A stretch of 64,000 nt of DNA from Bacteroidota bacterium (GTDB lineage: Bacteria; Bacteroidota; Bacteroidia; Chitinophagales; Chitinophagaceae): assembly GCA_013285595.1 (NCBI GenBank), contig JABDHF010000009.1, positions 1 to 64,000 of the forward strand, written 5' to 3'. The translations under genes and the position numbers were made by a program. This document shows, one piece after another, positions 38,431-48,667 of the stretch. The notes below the pieces were generated by a model. The model was not told the DNA's origin, did no database searches, and saw only the letters and a program-made list of their open reading frames with translations. Each line of letters opens with the position of its first letter. Position 1 is the stretch's first letter.

Positions 38431-40485
38431 TCACCAGTTTAGCAACTCACCAATCCTCACGGCCACCTTATCAGCATTAGGCAGCATTGCTGCTTCCAGG
38501 CCCATGTTCATGGGGACTGCGGGGAGGTCGAGGGCGCCTATGGTTTGTACGGGGGCGTCGAGTTGCTTAAAGCAGTTTTGGGCTATGCGGCCGGCGAGCG
38601 CTTCGCAAAAGGAGTTTCTTAGCTGCTCTTCTGTGAGCACTATACACTTACCGTGCTTTTTTACTGTTTTGTAGATCAGCTCTTCATCAAGCGGGTATAT
38701 GGTGCGTAGGTCTATTATCTCTACGCTGCCGGGGTACTGCTTAGCGGCGTTTTTTGCCCAGTATACGCCCATGCCATAAGTGATGATACATATAGAGTTG
38801 CCATTGTCTACTGCATCCTGTGTGGCTTCCAATACTACTGCACCCTTTCCGAATGGAAGGATGTAATCACGATCTGGCTCTATGGTTTTGGCTTCTTCTG
38901 TGCCAGGTACTTTGCTCCAGTAAAGGCCTTTGTGCTCCAGCATTACTACCGGGTTGCCATCGTAGTAGGCAGCTTTTATGAGTCCTTTTATATCTGCTGC
39001 ATTGCTTGGGTAAGCTATCTTAATTCCTTTTATGGTAGCCAGTGTACTTTCTACGCTACCGCTGTGGTACGGGCCACCGCCGCCATAAGCGCCTATAGGT
39101 ACCCGTAGTATCATAGATACCGGGAACTTGCCGCAACTAAGATAGCACGATTTGCTAATCTCTGTTACCAACTGGTTCAATCCGGGATAGATATAATCGG
39201 CAAACTGCACTTCTACTATGGGTTTTAACCCTACGGCATTCATCCCAGCGGTTGACCCTACTATATAGGCTTCTTGTATGGCCATGTTGAATACGCGGTT
39301 GTCGCCAAACTTATCTGCGAGGGTAGCGGCTTCGCGGAATACACCGCCAAGGCGCTTACCTACATCTTGTCCGTAAAACAGGGCTTCTGGATGATCCTGC
39401 AGTATCTCTTCAACAGCGTGCAGGGCGGCATCTACCATTACTACCTTTTCCCTGCCTGCGGGGCTGCGGTCACCTTTTTCAGCGGTCACAGGTGTGGGCA
39501 CAAAAACGTGGTCTGATACTGTAGCCGGATCTGGCTCCGGCGACGCTACCGCTTCATCAAATTCTGATTGCGCAAATACTTTTTGTTCTTCTTCAATATT
39601 ATCGAGCATTGCTTCATCAATGCCTTTTTGCTTTAGCAGTAGTTTCCTAAGCTTTGGCCCCGGATCGTCGAGTGCATGTTTCGCGAGATCTTCCGGTGTA
39701 CGATACCATTCTTTTCTTACGCCGGAAGTGTGGTGCCCTAATAAGGGCACTTTAGCATGGACCAGGATTGGCCTGCGGTGCTCACGTACCCAATCTATCG
39801 TGTACTCCATAGTATTGAAGGAGTCGACAAAATCGCTGCCATTTACCCGTACACGCTCAATGCCTTTAAAGCCTGCCGCAAATTCATAGGCATCCATGGT
39901 GCGCGCCTCATCGCTGCTTACCGATATGCCCCAGTCGTTGTCCTGTACCAGGTATATAATAGGTAGCCGCTTTAATGCGGCAAACTGGAATGCTTCACTT
40001 ACTTCGCCTTCCGTAACGCTGCCATCGCCCAGGGAGCAGATAACAACAGGCGGAAGCGCATAATCTGACAACTTCTGTATTTCCCTGTATTGTATGCCCT
40101 GCGCCACGCCTGTAGTGGGGATCACCTGCATGCCGGTGGCGCTGCTTTGATGTATGATGCCGGGGAAACCGTCCCTGCGGATATTAGGGTGATTATAATA
40201 TGCACGGCCACCGGTAAAGGGGTCTCCACCTTTAGCCAATAATTGCAACATGAGCTCGTAAGGGCGGTACCCCATACCCAGCATCATGCTTTCATCGCGG
40301 TAATACGGGCTTACAAAGTCGCATGGTTTGAGCAGGAAGCCTGTGGCCAATTGTATGGCCTCGTGGCCGCGCGATGTGCTGTGTACGTATTTACATATCT
40401 GCCGGTTTGCATCGTATATTTCTGCCATAGCTTTGGCAGTCATCATCTGGCGATATGCCTTCAACAATATTTCAGTGGATAACAT
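38431..40485 (-). CDS. 2-oxoacid dehydrogenase E1, fused alpha/beta (2-oxoisovalerate dehydrogenase-like)
   Basis: Alpha: GHEAIQLATGFLLKPCDFVSPYYRDESMML, GDGSVTEGEVSEAFQFAALKRLP. Beta: GQDVGKRLGGVFREAATLADKFG, VEVQFADYIYPGLNQLVTE. Confidence 0.9.
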   Translation of the reverse strand: MLSTEILLKAYRQMMTAKAMAEIYDANRQICKYVHSTSRGHEAIQLATGFLLKPCDFVSPYYRDESMMLGMGYRPYELMLQLLAKGGDPFTGGRAYYNHPNIRRDGFPGIIHQSSATGMQVIPTTGVAQGIQYREIQKLSDYALPPVVICSLGDGSVTEGEVSEAFQFAALKRLPIIYLVQDNDWGISVSSDEARTMDAYEFAAGFKGIERVRVNGSDFVDSFNTMEYTIDWVREHRRPILVHAKVPLLGHHTSGVRKEWYRTPEDLAKHALDDPGPKLRKLLLKQKGIDEAMLDNIEEEQKVFAQSEFDEAVASPEPDPATVSDHVFVPTPVTAEKGDRSPAGREKVVMVDAALHAVEEILQDHPEALFYGQDVGKRLGGVFREAATLADKFGDNRVFNMAIQEAYIVGSTAGMNAVGLKPIVEVQFADYIYPGLNQLVTEISKSCYLSCGKFPVSMILRVPIGAYGGGGPYHSGSVESTLATIKGIKIAYPSNAADIKGLIKAAYYDGNPVVMLEHKGLYWSKVPGTEEAKTIEPDRDYILPFGKGAVVLEATQDAVDNGNSICIITYGMGVYWAKNAAKQYPGSVEIIDLRTIYPLDEELIYKTVKKHGKCIVLTEEQLRNSFCEALAGRIAQNCFKQLDAPVQTIGALDLPAVPMNMGLEAAMLPNADKVAVRIGELLNW

Positions 40486-40735
40486 GGGAGCGCAAAAATA
40501 GGTGGATAAGTTGATAAGTTGATAAGCTAACGGGTTAAATAGTTAATGGGTCAATAGGTTAAAGGGTTAACTCATAGCGGTGTATATTATAAGAATATGT
40601 GGGTCAGTTAACCTTATTTAACATGTGCGAAATACTTGCCCGGGTTCATTTTCGTTATTGGGTGGGATGTTTTTTGAGCATTTAATTTCTATAAGTGGAT
40701 AGAAGGTTTATTTTTGTTTCGCTAAACAGCGCATT

Positions 40736-43168
40736 ATGCAAATTGACTTTAAGAAATTGAGAATTGACATTATTGCCATTATAGGTTTTGCTATACTTTC
40801 GCTTGCCTACTGCTACCCGCAGGTGCAAGGAAAGAAGCTAAGCCAGCACGACAACCTGAACTGGCAGGCTATGGCACGTGAAGGCATGGCCTACCACGAT
40901 TCTACCGGCAAGGATGTGCTGTGGTCTAACAGCATGTTTGGCGGTATGCCGACGTATACTACCTATATAGCGGCTACTAATACCAATTATCCCTCTTATA
41001 CCCAGAATTTATTCTTGCTGCTAGGTGAGCCCGCGTACTATTTTTTTATTGCTATGCTGTGCTTTTATATACTGCTGCGTGTATTGAGCATCAACAGGTG
41101 GCTGAGCATAGTGGGCGCTATAGCTTACGCATTTTCTTCTTACAACCCTATAATTATTGCGGTAGGCCATGATACAAAAATGCTGACCATAGCCTATATG
41201 CCTGCTGTGCTGGCGGGGCTATACCTTCTTTATAAGGACAAATGGTGGGCCGGGGCTGCGCTTTTTGGGCTTTCTATGTCGCTGGTGGCTGCTAATGCGC
41301 ACTACCAGGTGATGTTTTACATGATGATCATTATTGCCTGTTTTGGGGTGGTGATGCTGGCAAAAGCTATAAAAGAGGGGAGCATTAAGCAGTTTGTCAT
41401 CGCTTCGGCATTTGCGTTGGTGGCAGGAGCATTGGGCATTGGCACTACTACAACAGGTATATTGGCTACAAACGAATATTCGAAAGAAACTATGCGTGGT
41501 GGCAGCAGTGAACTGTCTGGCCACGATAAAGGGAAAACTAATGGTGGGCTGGATAAAGAATATGCGTTCAGGTGGAGTAATGGTATTGGCGAGACGTTCT
41601 GTATCATGATACCTTATTTGTATGGTGGCTCGTCTGGTGAAGATGCGGATAAGGCGCCTAAGACATCTGAATCGCTGGGCGGCAGGTATCCTGAGCTGCC
41701 GCTCTACTGGGGGCCTCAGCCATTTATTAGTGGGCCGGTATATTTTGGGGCGGTAGTATGTTTCCTTTTTGTGTTAGGCATTATTGTTATCCGTTCTCCG
41801 CACAAGTGGTGGATAATAGCTGCGTCAATCATTGGTATAGTGATGTCGTGGGGACGGCATTTTGACTCGATCAATTACTTCCTGTTCGACCACATACCTT
41901 ACCTGAATAAGTTCAGAACTCCGTCTATGGCACTGGTAATCCCACAATTCCTTTTCCCGCTGCTGGGTATATGGGCTGTACAGGAAATTATAAATAGAAA
42001 GGATGATCCGAAAATGTGGAAAGACATACGACTTACCGGAGGTATAACAGCAGGACTATGTGTGCTGCTGGGAGTAGGTGGCAGTATGTTCTTTGATTTT
42101 ACAGGCGGTGGTGATGCACAAATGCAGCCTGAGATGTTGAAATTGCTGAAGGAAGACCGTATATCGCTGGCAATGATGAGCGGGATAAAGAGCGCTGTAT
42201 ATATACTTCTTGCTGTGGGCTTGCTGTGGGCATTTGTAAAAGATAAGATCAAGGCAGGCATTCTTATTGCAGGGCTGGGAGTTGTTATTGTTATAGACCT
42301 GCTGCCCGTAGCCATGGATTATCTTAACGATAAGAATTATGTAGACTTGGCGGAATATGAAAATTCGTTCCCTCTGCGCGATGTTGATAAGCAAATACTT
42401 AGAGACCCGGACCCTTATTACCGGGTGCTGGACCTTACTACCGATCCGTATAACGATGCCAAGCCTGCATATTACCACAAATGTGTGGGTGGCTATCATG
42501 CAGCCAAAATGGAAATATACCAGGACCTGATAGACCGCCAGATGAGCCGTGGCTTTAACGGGCAGGTATTGAACATGCTTAATACCAAGTACATTATACA
42601 AGGCAGAAAAGACCAGCAAGGTATATTTCCTAACCGCACAGCCTGTGGCAATGCGTGGTTTGTAGATGAGGTAAAATGGGCTAATACAGCTGATGAGGAA
42701 ATGGATGGATTGAATGCACCGGGTATAGGCGATACCGTAGTGGTACCTAATGCGTTTGACCCAAGAAAGACGGCAGTGATGCGAACGAGCTTTAAAAATG
42801 ACCTAGGTAATTATACATTTGGTAAGGACAGCGCAGCTTTCGTGAAACTAGACAGATATGGGCTGGATGATATATCTTTCAAATCGAACAATAGTAAAGA
42901 TGGGTTGGCGGTGTTCTCTGACATTTATTACAATAAGGGCTGGAAGGCATTTGTAGATGGTAAGGAGACACCGATAATGAAAGCTAATTATGTGCTGAGG
43001 GCTATAAAGATACCGGCAGGCAGCCATAGCATAGAATTCCATTTCCACCCGGAGAGCTTTTATAAAGGCCAGAAAATAGCGCTTGCCAGCAGTATTTTAC
43101 TTATATTGTTATGCCTGGGCGCTATATTCCAGGCATTCAAAAAAGATACTGCTCAAAAGACAGCATGA
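40736..43168 (+). CDS. YfhO family membrane protein
   Basis: 810 aa multi-TM protein with C-terminal FSDIYYNKGWKAFVDGKETPIMKANYVLRAIKIPAGSHSIEFHFHPESFYKG. Confidence 0.85.
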   Translation: MQIDFKKLRIDIIAIIGFAILSLAYCYPQVQGKKLSQHDNLNWQAMAREGMAYHDSTGKDVLWSNSMFGGMPTYTTYIAATNTNYPSYTQNLFLLLGEPAYYFFIAMLCFYILLRVLSINRWLSIVGAIAYAFSSYNPIIIAVGHDTKMLTIAYMPAVLAGLYLLYKDKWWAGAALFGLSMSLVAANAHYQVMFYMMIIIACFGVVMLAKAIKEGSIKQFVIASAFALVAGALGIGTTTTGILATNEYSKETMRGGSSELSGHDKGKTNGGLDKEYAFRWSNGIGETFCIMIPYLYGGSSGEDADKAPKTSESLGGRYPELPLYWGPQPFISGPVYFGAVVCFLFVLGIIVIRSPHKWWIIAASIIGIVMSWGRHFDSINYFLFDHIPYLNKFRTPSMALVIPQFLFPLLGIWAVQEIINRKDDPKMWKDIRLTGGITAGLCVLLGVGGSMFFDFTGGGDAQMQPEMLKLLKEDRISLAMMSGIKSAVYILLAVGLLWAFVKDKIKAGILIAGLGVVIVIDLLPVAMDYLNDKNYVDLAEYENSFPLRDVDKQILRDPDPYYRVLDLTTDPYNDAKPAYYHKCVGGYHAAKMEIYQDLIDRQMSRGFNGQVLNMLNTKYIIQGRKDQQGIFPNRTACGNAWFVDEVKWANTADEEMDGLNAPGIGDTVVVPNAFDPRKTAVMRTSFKNDLGNYTFGKDSAAFVKLDRYGLDDISFKSNNSKDGLAVFSDIYYNKGWKAFVDGKETPIMKANYVLRAIKIPAGSHSIEFHFHPESFYKGQKIALASSILLILLCLGAIFQAFKKDTAQKTA

Positions 43169-43710
43169 GTATAGAGGGAAAAGAAAAGCCATCGAATATT
43201 AAAGACCTTTTCGGGATGAGAAGGGAGATGAGCGTGGGCTTCCATATTACTGATTTCCTGTTCAGGAAAATATTCAGGCAAAACTCAGGGGTAAAATGGG
43301 CGGTACATTTTACAAGTACCATACACAGCCCGGAAAAGATAGTGAAGGGCAAAGGGGTGTTTCCTGGTGATTCGCCCGGTACTTATATCAATGCAGTTAA
43401 TGGCATTACCATAGGGGACTATTCTAACTTTGGCCCGAATGTGGGACTAATATCCGCTAACCATGACTTTGTAGATAATGATGCGCATATAGCAGATGCG
43501 CCTATAGAGATAGGGCGGTTTTGCTGGGTGGGTATGGGAGCGGTAATACTGCCCGGTGTAAAGCTTGGCGATTTTACCGTAGTGGGGGCGGGCGCCATAG
43601 TTAATAAAAGTTTTCCGGAGGGGTACTGCGTAATAGCTGGCAACCCTGCACGGATCAATAAATACTTAAATAAAGAAGAATGTGATGCCTTCGCCCGGGA
43701 GAAAAAGTAG
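43165..43710 (+). CDS. LbH-type acyltransferase
   Basis: Hexapeptide repeats: TIGDYSNFGPNVGLISANHDF, EIGRFCWVGMGAVILPGVKLGDFTVVGAGAIVNKSFPEGYCVIAGNPARI; ATGA overlap with yfhO. Confidence 0.85.
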   Translation: MSIEGKEKPSNIKDLFGMRREMSVGFHITDFLFRKIFRQNSGVKWAVHFTSTIHSPEKIVKGKGVFPGDSPGTYINAVNGITIGDYSNFGPNVGLISANHDFVDNDAHIADAPIEIGRFCWVGMGAVILPGVKLGDFTVVGAGAIVNKSFPEGYCVIAGNPARINKYLNKEECDAFAREKK

Positions 43711-45127
43711 TGCTTTATTCTCTAAATCGTTTTTCATCTTTATTACCAGGTTCTTTCCTTCATTGGCAAACTTGCTGGTAATGATCTGGTATTCCAGGTA
43801 TCTGCCGCAGGCTGAATATGGCGAGTACCAGCACTTCTGGGTTCACTTGTTTATTATATACCCGGTTATTTGTTTTGGCATTCATGTACTCATCATTACC
43901 TATCCAAAGGCGTTCATTGTAGGGTTGTTTAATAAAATAACCACGAAGCATTTTGCTTTGTATTTTGCCTGGGCTACAGCTCTGAGTGGGGTGTTTGCAT
44001 TGCTGCAACACAATGCCATCGGCATTTCTTTTATTGTTCCTTTTCTTTTTATACTCTGTTATTCACTCACTTTTATTTTCGAGTCGTTTCTTATTGTTTC
44101 GGGTAATTATAAGTGTCTTATTGCTGTTAATATAGTTTATGCGGCAGTGTTTTGTACGATACACAAATATGTGCTTGATCATGGGTTTTCGTTGCAAGAG
44201 TTGTTCCTGTATTTATTGATATTAACGGCTACCAGGTTCCTTGTATATGCTGGTATCACTGCGGCCAATATGAAGAAGCCCGTTCAGGATATAGCTATAG
44301 AATCACTGGCAGGCAATACAAGATCATTATGGTTGCATCTAGGGGTGTATGACATATTGCAAGTGCTATTTAGCTATATTGATAAGTTTATTATTTCAAT
44401 TGTATTAACGGCGCAGTTATCGGCTATTTATTACAATGGTTCACAGAATATTCCTTTCCTCCCTTTGCTGCTTAGCGCTGCCGGAAGTGCAGTGCTGATA
44501 CAACTCGCGGCAGGCAAGCCGCACGATGAAGCTACAGACACCATATTGTTGATGAATTATTCAGGCAGGATATTATCGTGCATCGTTTTTCCATTATTTT
44601 TCTTTCTGCTTTTTTTTAGAAATGAGCTGATCATAGGATTGCTTTCCGAAAAGTATATTGCTGCCATACCTGTTTTTCTTGTTGCGACATTTGTGTTGCC
44701 TGTACGGGCATATAGTTTTACCACTGTGCTGCAACGGCAGCACAAAGGCAATATTATCAATGCTGGCGCTATAGCTGATATTTTACTGGCATGCCTGCTC
44801 ATGTATCCGCTGTATCAATGGCTGGGACTGCCCGGCGTGGCATTGAGCTTTGTGATCACTACTTATCTGCAGGCCGCATTTTATTTATTTTATTCGGCGA
44901 GATTATTGGGGACAAGCCCACTAAAACTCATTCCTTATGCGAACTGGCTGATAAAGCTGATCATCTTTGCCTTGTTATTTATTGCCGTTCGCTACGCTGA
45001 TGACCTTTACTTTCCCGGGAAGAATATGCTAACTTTAGTTATGGGCGCAGTGATGGTGATCATGGCTACTGCCGTGTCGCTGGTTATTGAATTTAAAATG
45101 CAAAGAAAAGATGTCAGTATCTCCTAA
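43682..45127 (+). CDS. oligosaccharide flippase/polysaccharide export membrane protein
   Basis: Multi-TM protein: NLLVMIWYSRYLPQAEYGEYQHFWVHL, typical MOP-superfamily N-terminus. Confidence 0.7.
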   Translation: MMPSPGRKSSALFSKSFFIFITRFFPSLANLLVMIWYSRYLPQAEYGEYQHFWVHLFIIYPVICFGIHVLIITYPKAFIVGLFNKITTKHFALYFAWATALSGVFALLQHNAIGISFIVPFLFILCYSLTFIFESFLIVSGNYKCLIAVNIVYAAVFCTIHKYVLDHGFSLQELFLYLLILTATRFLVYAGITAANMKKPVQDIAIESLAGNTRSLWLHLGVYDILQVLFSYIDKFIISIVLTAQLSAIYYNGSQNIPFLPLLLSAAGSAVLIQLAAGKPHDEATDTILLMNYSGRILSCIVFPLFFFLLFFRNELIIGLLSEKYIAAIPVFLVATFVLPVRAYSFTTVLQRQHKGNIINAGAIADILLACLLMYPLYQWLGLPGVALSFVITTYLQAAFYLFYSARLLGTSPLKLIPYANWLIKLIIFALLFIAVRYADDLYFPGKNMLTLVMGAVMVIMATAVSLVIEFKMQRKDVSIS

Positions 45128-46103
45128 CAGGCAACGGCTGCGCGATATAGAGAATACGGGCTTTGGCCCCAATAGCAGCGTGGAAGGTGGCAGGCTTATC
45201 AACTCTGATGGCTCTACCAACCTGAAGAAAAGAGGTATACCTATATGGGAGCGCACCAGTGTGTATCATACACTGATACGAATGAAGCCAAGGCACTTTT
45301 TCTTTTTTGTTTTGCTGTGGTATACGAGCATCAATTTAATATTTGCACTGATCTATTTTCTGACGGGGGTAGAACACCTGGTGGGTGGCGACCAGGCACA
45401 AACTTATTTCGATAAGTTTATGGAAGCGTTTTTCTTTAGTTCGCAAACATTGACCACCGTGGGCTACGGCAGGGTAGCGCCGAGCGGAATGCTGACCAAT
45501 AGCATAGCATCTATAGAATCATTAGTAGGCATATTGATCTTTGCGGTGATGACGGGCCTTATATATGGACGTTTTTCCCGCCCTCGTGCTTATCTTTTGT
45601 TTAGCCCTAATATACTGGTATCGCCCTATAAAGATGGTAAAGCACTCATGCTTCGGGTTGCTACTTATAAAAATAACCACCTGACGGATGTAGATGCCCA
45701 GTTGACCCTGGCAATGCATGTAAACGAGGATGGTAAAATAGTAACGAGATTTTACCCGCTGAAACTGGAAATACAAAAGGTAAACTCCCTGGCACTGAGC
45801 TGGACGATAGTACATGCAATAAATGAAGAAAGCCCGCTATACAATTATACACAAGAGGATGTAGTCAATACTAAAATGGAAGTGATCGTAATCATTAAAG
45901 CATTTGATGATCATTTCTCTAATACGGTGCAACAACGAACATCATACACCTACCAGCAATTGATCTATGGCGCCAGGTTTCTGCCGATGTTTAACAGGGC
46001 GGCAGACGGCGAGTATACGTTGCTGGAGCTTGACAAAATAAACGCACTTGAAATGGTTTCTTTCCCCGAAAACGCGCACCACCATAATGGAGCAAAGGCT
46101 TGA
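45111..46103 (+). CDS. inward-rectifier potassium channel (KirBac-like)
   Basis: Selectivity filter TLTTVGYGR, two TMs, C-terminal beta-rich IRK domain. Confidence 0.88.
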   Translation: MSVSPNRQRLRDIENTGFGPNSSVEGGRLINSDGSTNLKKRGIPIWERTSVYHTLIRMKPRHFFFFVLLWYTSINLIFALIYFLTGVEHLVGGDQAQTYFDKFMEAFFFSSQTLTTVGYGRVAPSGMLTNSIASIESLVGILIFAVMTGLIYGRFSRPRAYLLFSPNILVSPYKDGKALMLRVATYKNNHLTDVDAQLTLAMHVNEDGKIVTRFYPLKLEIQKVNSLALSWTIVHAINEESPLYNYTQEDVVNTKMEVIVIIKAFDDHFSNTVQQRTSYTYQQLIYGARFLPMFNRAADGEYTLLELDKINALEMVSFPENAHHHNGAKA

Positions 46104-46147
46104 CAGGCGGGCTTATAACTATCGTAATTAAATTGTAGATTTGCACT

Positions 46148-47380
46148 ATGCCTGCTACTAAAAACGTGACATCACTAACCCAGCAATTTCTTGAGCAAGA
46201 AGAGCTTTACGGAGCGCATAATTACCACCCTTTGCCCGTGGTACTGAGCAGGGGCAAGGGCGTATTTGTATGGGACGTGGATGATAAGCGCTACTACGAT
46301 TTTCTTTCCGGCTACTCTGCTATTAACCAGGGGCATTGCCACCCAAGGATCATTGAAACTTTTATAGAGCAGGCGCAGCGCCTTACACTTACATCGCGCG
46401 CATTTCATAATGATGTGCTGGGTGAATACGCTGAGTTTATAACCAAGTTTTTCGGTTACGATAAGGTGCTCCCAATGAATACGGGAGTGGAAGCCGTGGA
46501 AACGGGGTTGAAACTTGCCCGCAGGTGGGGCTATGAAGTAAAGGGAGTGCCCAAGAATAAAGCGAAGATCATAACCTGTGAGCAGAATTTTCATGGGCGT
46601 ACCATCAGCGTTGTTTCTTTTAGCAGCGATGAAAGTTCACGAAAAAACTTTGGGCCGTTCACGCCAGGCTTTGAACTAATACCTTATAATGATATTCCTG
46701 CATTACAGGCAGCACTGCAGGATAGCCATGTTGTGGGCTTTTTGGTAGAGCCTATACAAGGAGAGGCTGGGGTAGTAGTGCCTGATGAGGGCTACCTGGC
46801 AAAAGCAGCTGCTTTATGCAAAGAAGCTAATGTATTGTTTATAGCTGATGAGATACAGACAGGGCTTGCCCGTACCGGCAAAATGCTGGCTTGCGACCAT
46901 GAAGATGTGCGGCCTGATATACTGTTGCTTGGCAAAGCGCTTTCGGGCGGAACAATGCCGGTATCGGCAGTGCTGGCCGATGATGAGATAATGCTGACCA
47001 TAAAGCCAGGAGACCATGGATCTACCTATGGTGGCAACCCCATTGCCTGCAAGGTAGCTATGACGGCCCTACAGGTGCTGGTGGATGAAAAGATGGCTAA
47101 GAACTCACAAGTATTAGGTGAGCACTTCAGGAAAGAGCTAATAGCGATCAATAACGAACATATAGCGATAGTGAGGGGTAAAGGCTTATTTAATGCCATA
47201 GTTATAGAGCACCCCGATAAGGATACCGCCTGGGATATATGTATGGTAATGAAGCAAAATGGCCTGCTGGCAAAACCTACTCATGGCGACAGAATACGTT
47301 TTGCACCGCCACTGCTTATTACTAAAGCGCAGGTGGATGAGTGTATTGGTATCATTAAGAAGAGCCTGGATAACTTTTAG
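46148..47380 (+). CDS. rocD: ornithine--oxo-acid transaminase
   Basis: [69 protein letters not shown]. Confidence 0.93.
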   Translation: MPATKNVTSLTQQFLEQEELYGAHNYHPLPVVLSRGKGVFVWDVDDKRYYDFLSGYSAINQGHCHPRIIETFIEQAQRLTLTSRAFHNDVLGEYAEFITKFFGYDKVLPMNTGVEAVETGLKLARRWGYEVKGVPKNKAKIITCEQNFHGRTISVVSFSSDESSRKNFGPFTPGFELIPYNDIPALQAALQDSHVVGFLVEPIQGEAGVVVPDEGYLAKAAALCKEANVLFIADEIQTGLARTGKMLACDHEDVRPDILLLGKALSGGTMPVSAVLADDEIMLTIKPGDHGSTYGGNPIACKVAMTALQVLVDEKMAKNSQVLGEHFRKELIAINNEHIAIVRGKGLFNAIVIEHPDKDTAWDICMVMKQNGLLAKPTHGDRIRFAPPLLITKAQVDECIGIIKKSLDNF

Positions 47381-47382
47381 GC

Positions 47383-48054
47383 TTATCTGCCTTTTCTTAG
47401 TTGCTTTAGCTGATCTTTTTTCGATTCATCCAGTTTCTCAATAGAGATGGTGAATGCAATGGCGCTGATCTCTTTAATATGCTGTTGTAGAAAGGACAGT
47501 GTTTCGGTGGGGTACACATTGTACATCTCCCTTAGTGTCCAGCCCACACCTTTTTGTACATAGTATTCTTTATCGCCGAGCAACGGCGCTACCAGTGCTT
47601 CGATCTTTTTGAACGGGATATATACTTTTTTGGTGCGGCTATAGTAGAGCAGGCTTACTACCGACTGACGACGCTTCCACAGGTCTTCATGTTTGTTCCA
47701 TGCTTCAAGCTGCTTATACACTTCCGCCGGGTAAGTTTCCAGTACTTTAGTATTAAGCTTTGAAAGCGAATCGCACAGGGGCCAGTCGTTTACCTCTTCC
47801 TGCCACGATACTGATGTGGCCCATACCTGGGCATGCAACTCTTTCCGCTTCACATATTGCTCCAGGAAGAAATAAGCATGTATCTGCGCCCTGAAATTAT
47901 TGGAATGTTTCCAAATGTAGTCCCACTTAGGCAGCTGGGTTTCAAAGATTTCCTTTGAAAATGAGTAGCCATTTTTGAAAGCCGCACGCTGTGCGGGTAT
48001 CGCACTGTCTGTATTATTGATACGGTCTGTTACTTCTTTTAAGTGGGCTTTCAT
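47383..48054 (-). CDS. DNA alkylation repair protein
   Basis: HEAT-like: WKRRQSVVSLLYYSRTKK, KEYYVQKGVGWTLREMYNVYP. Confidence 0.8.
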   Translation of the reverse strand: MKAHLKEVTDRINNTDSAIPAQRAAFKNGYSFSKEIFETQLPKWDYIWKHSNNFRAQIHAYFFLEQYVKRKELHAQVWATSVSWQEEVNDWPLCDSLSKLNTKVLETYPAEVYKQLEAWNKHEDLWKRRQSVVSLLYYSRTKKVYIPFKKIEALVAPLLGDKEYYVQKGVGWTLREMYNVYPTETLSFLQQHIKEISAIAFTISIEKLDESKKDQLKQLRKGR

Positions 48055-48075
48055 TGTTGCAGATCAATATATGAA

Positions 48076-48642
48076 CTATTTGCCCAATGCTGCAATTATT
48101 GCCTCTGTAGTATCGATCTCGCCAATGCGCGGGAAAATAACGGTAAGGCTATTTTCATGCGCCTTAATATTCATATCGGCCATGGCATCGCTGGCAAAAG
48201 TGATATTGTAGCTTCTTTCGTAGGCTGCGCGGGCAGTACCTTCCACACCTATGCTGGTAGCTATACCTGCCAGTACAATACCTGTTACACCAAGGCTCTT
48301 CAATTGTTCATCAAGCGCAGTATCGTAAAATGCATTCCAGGTATGCTTAGTGATAAATATGTCGGTATTTGCGGCTCCCAGTTCCGGTACTATTTCCGCC
48401 CAATCTGGGCTAAACTGTCTTGCCGGCATTTTGGCATCAGCGCGGTGATCCTCGCGAGAGGGTGCAGGCACTACATTCACAAACACTATCGGTTGGCCTG
48501 CTTTACGAAAAGCATCTACCAGCGTTGTAGACCTGGTTATTACTTCAGCTCCGGTACCGGGAACAACAGGAAACGCGGCTATTCCTTTTTGCAGGTCGAT
48601 AATTACAAGCGCTGTTCTTTTGTCGAGTGCGGTGACTGGCAT
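48076..48642 (-). CDS. isochorismatase-family cysteine hydrolase
   Basis: TALVIIDLQKGI, ITKHTWNAFYDTALDEQLKSLGVTGIVLAGIATSIGVEGTAR. Confidence 0.88.
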   Translation of the reverse strand: MPVTALDKRTALVIIDLQKGIAAFPVVPGTGAEVITRSTTLVDAFRKAGQPIVFVNVVPAPSREDHRADAKMPARQFSPDWAEIVPELGAANTDIFITKHTWNAFYDTALDEQLKSLGVTGIVLAGIATSIGVEGTARAAYERSYNITFASDAMADMNIKAHENSLTVIFPRIGEIDTTEAIIAALGK

Positions 48643-48667
48643 AGTTAATTGTTTTATGGTGTTAGAG

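Noticed and set aside
40500-40580. Degenerate gttgataag / ggttaa repeats upstream of the E1 dehydrogenase gene
   Set aside because: Short, irregular AT-rich iterations of the kind frequent in Bacteroidota intergenic DNA; no clear unit or boundary.
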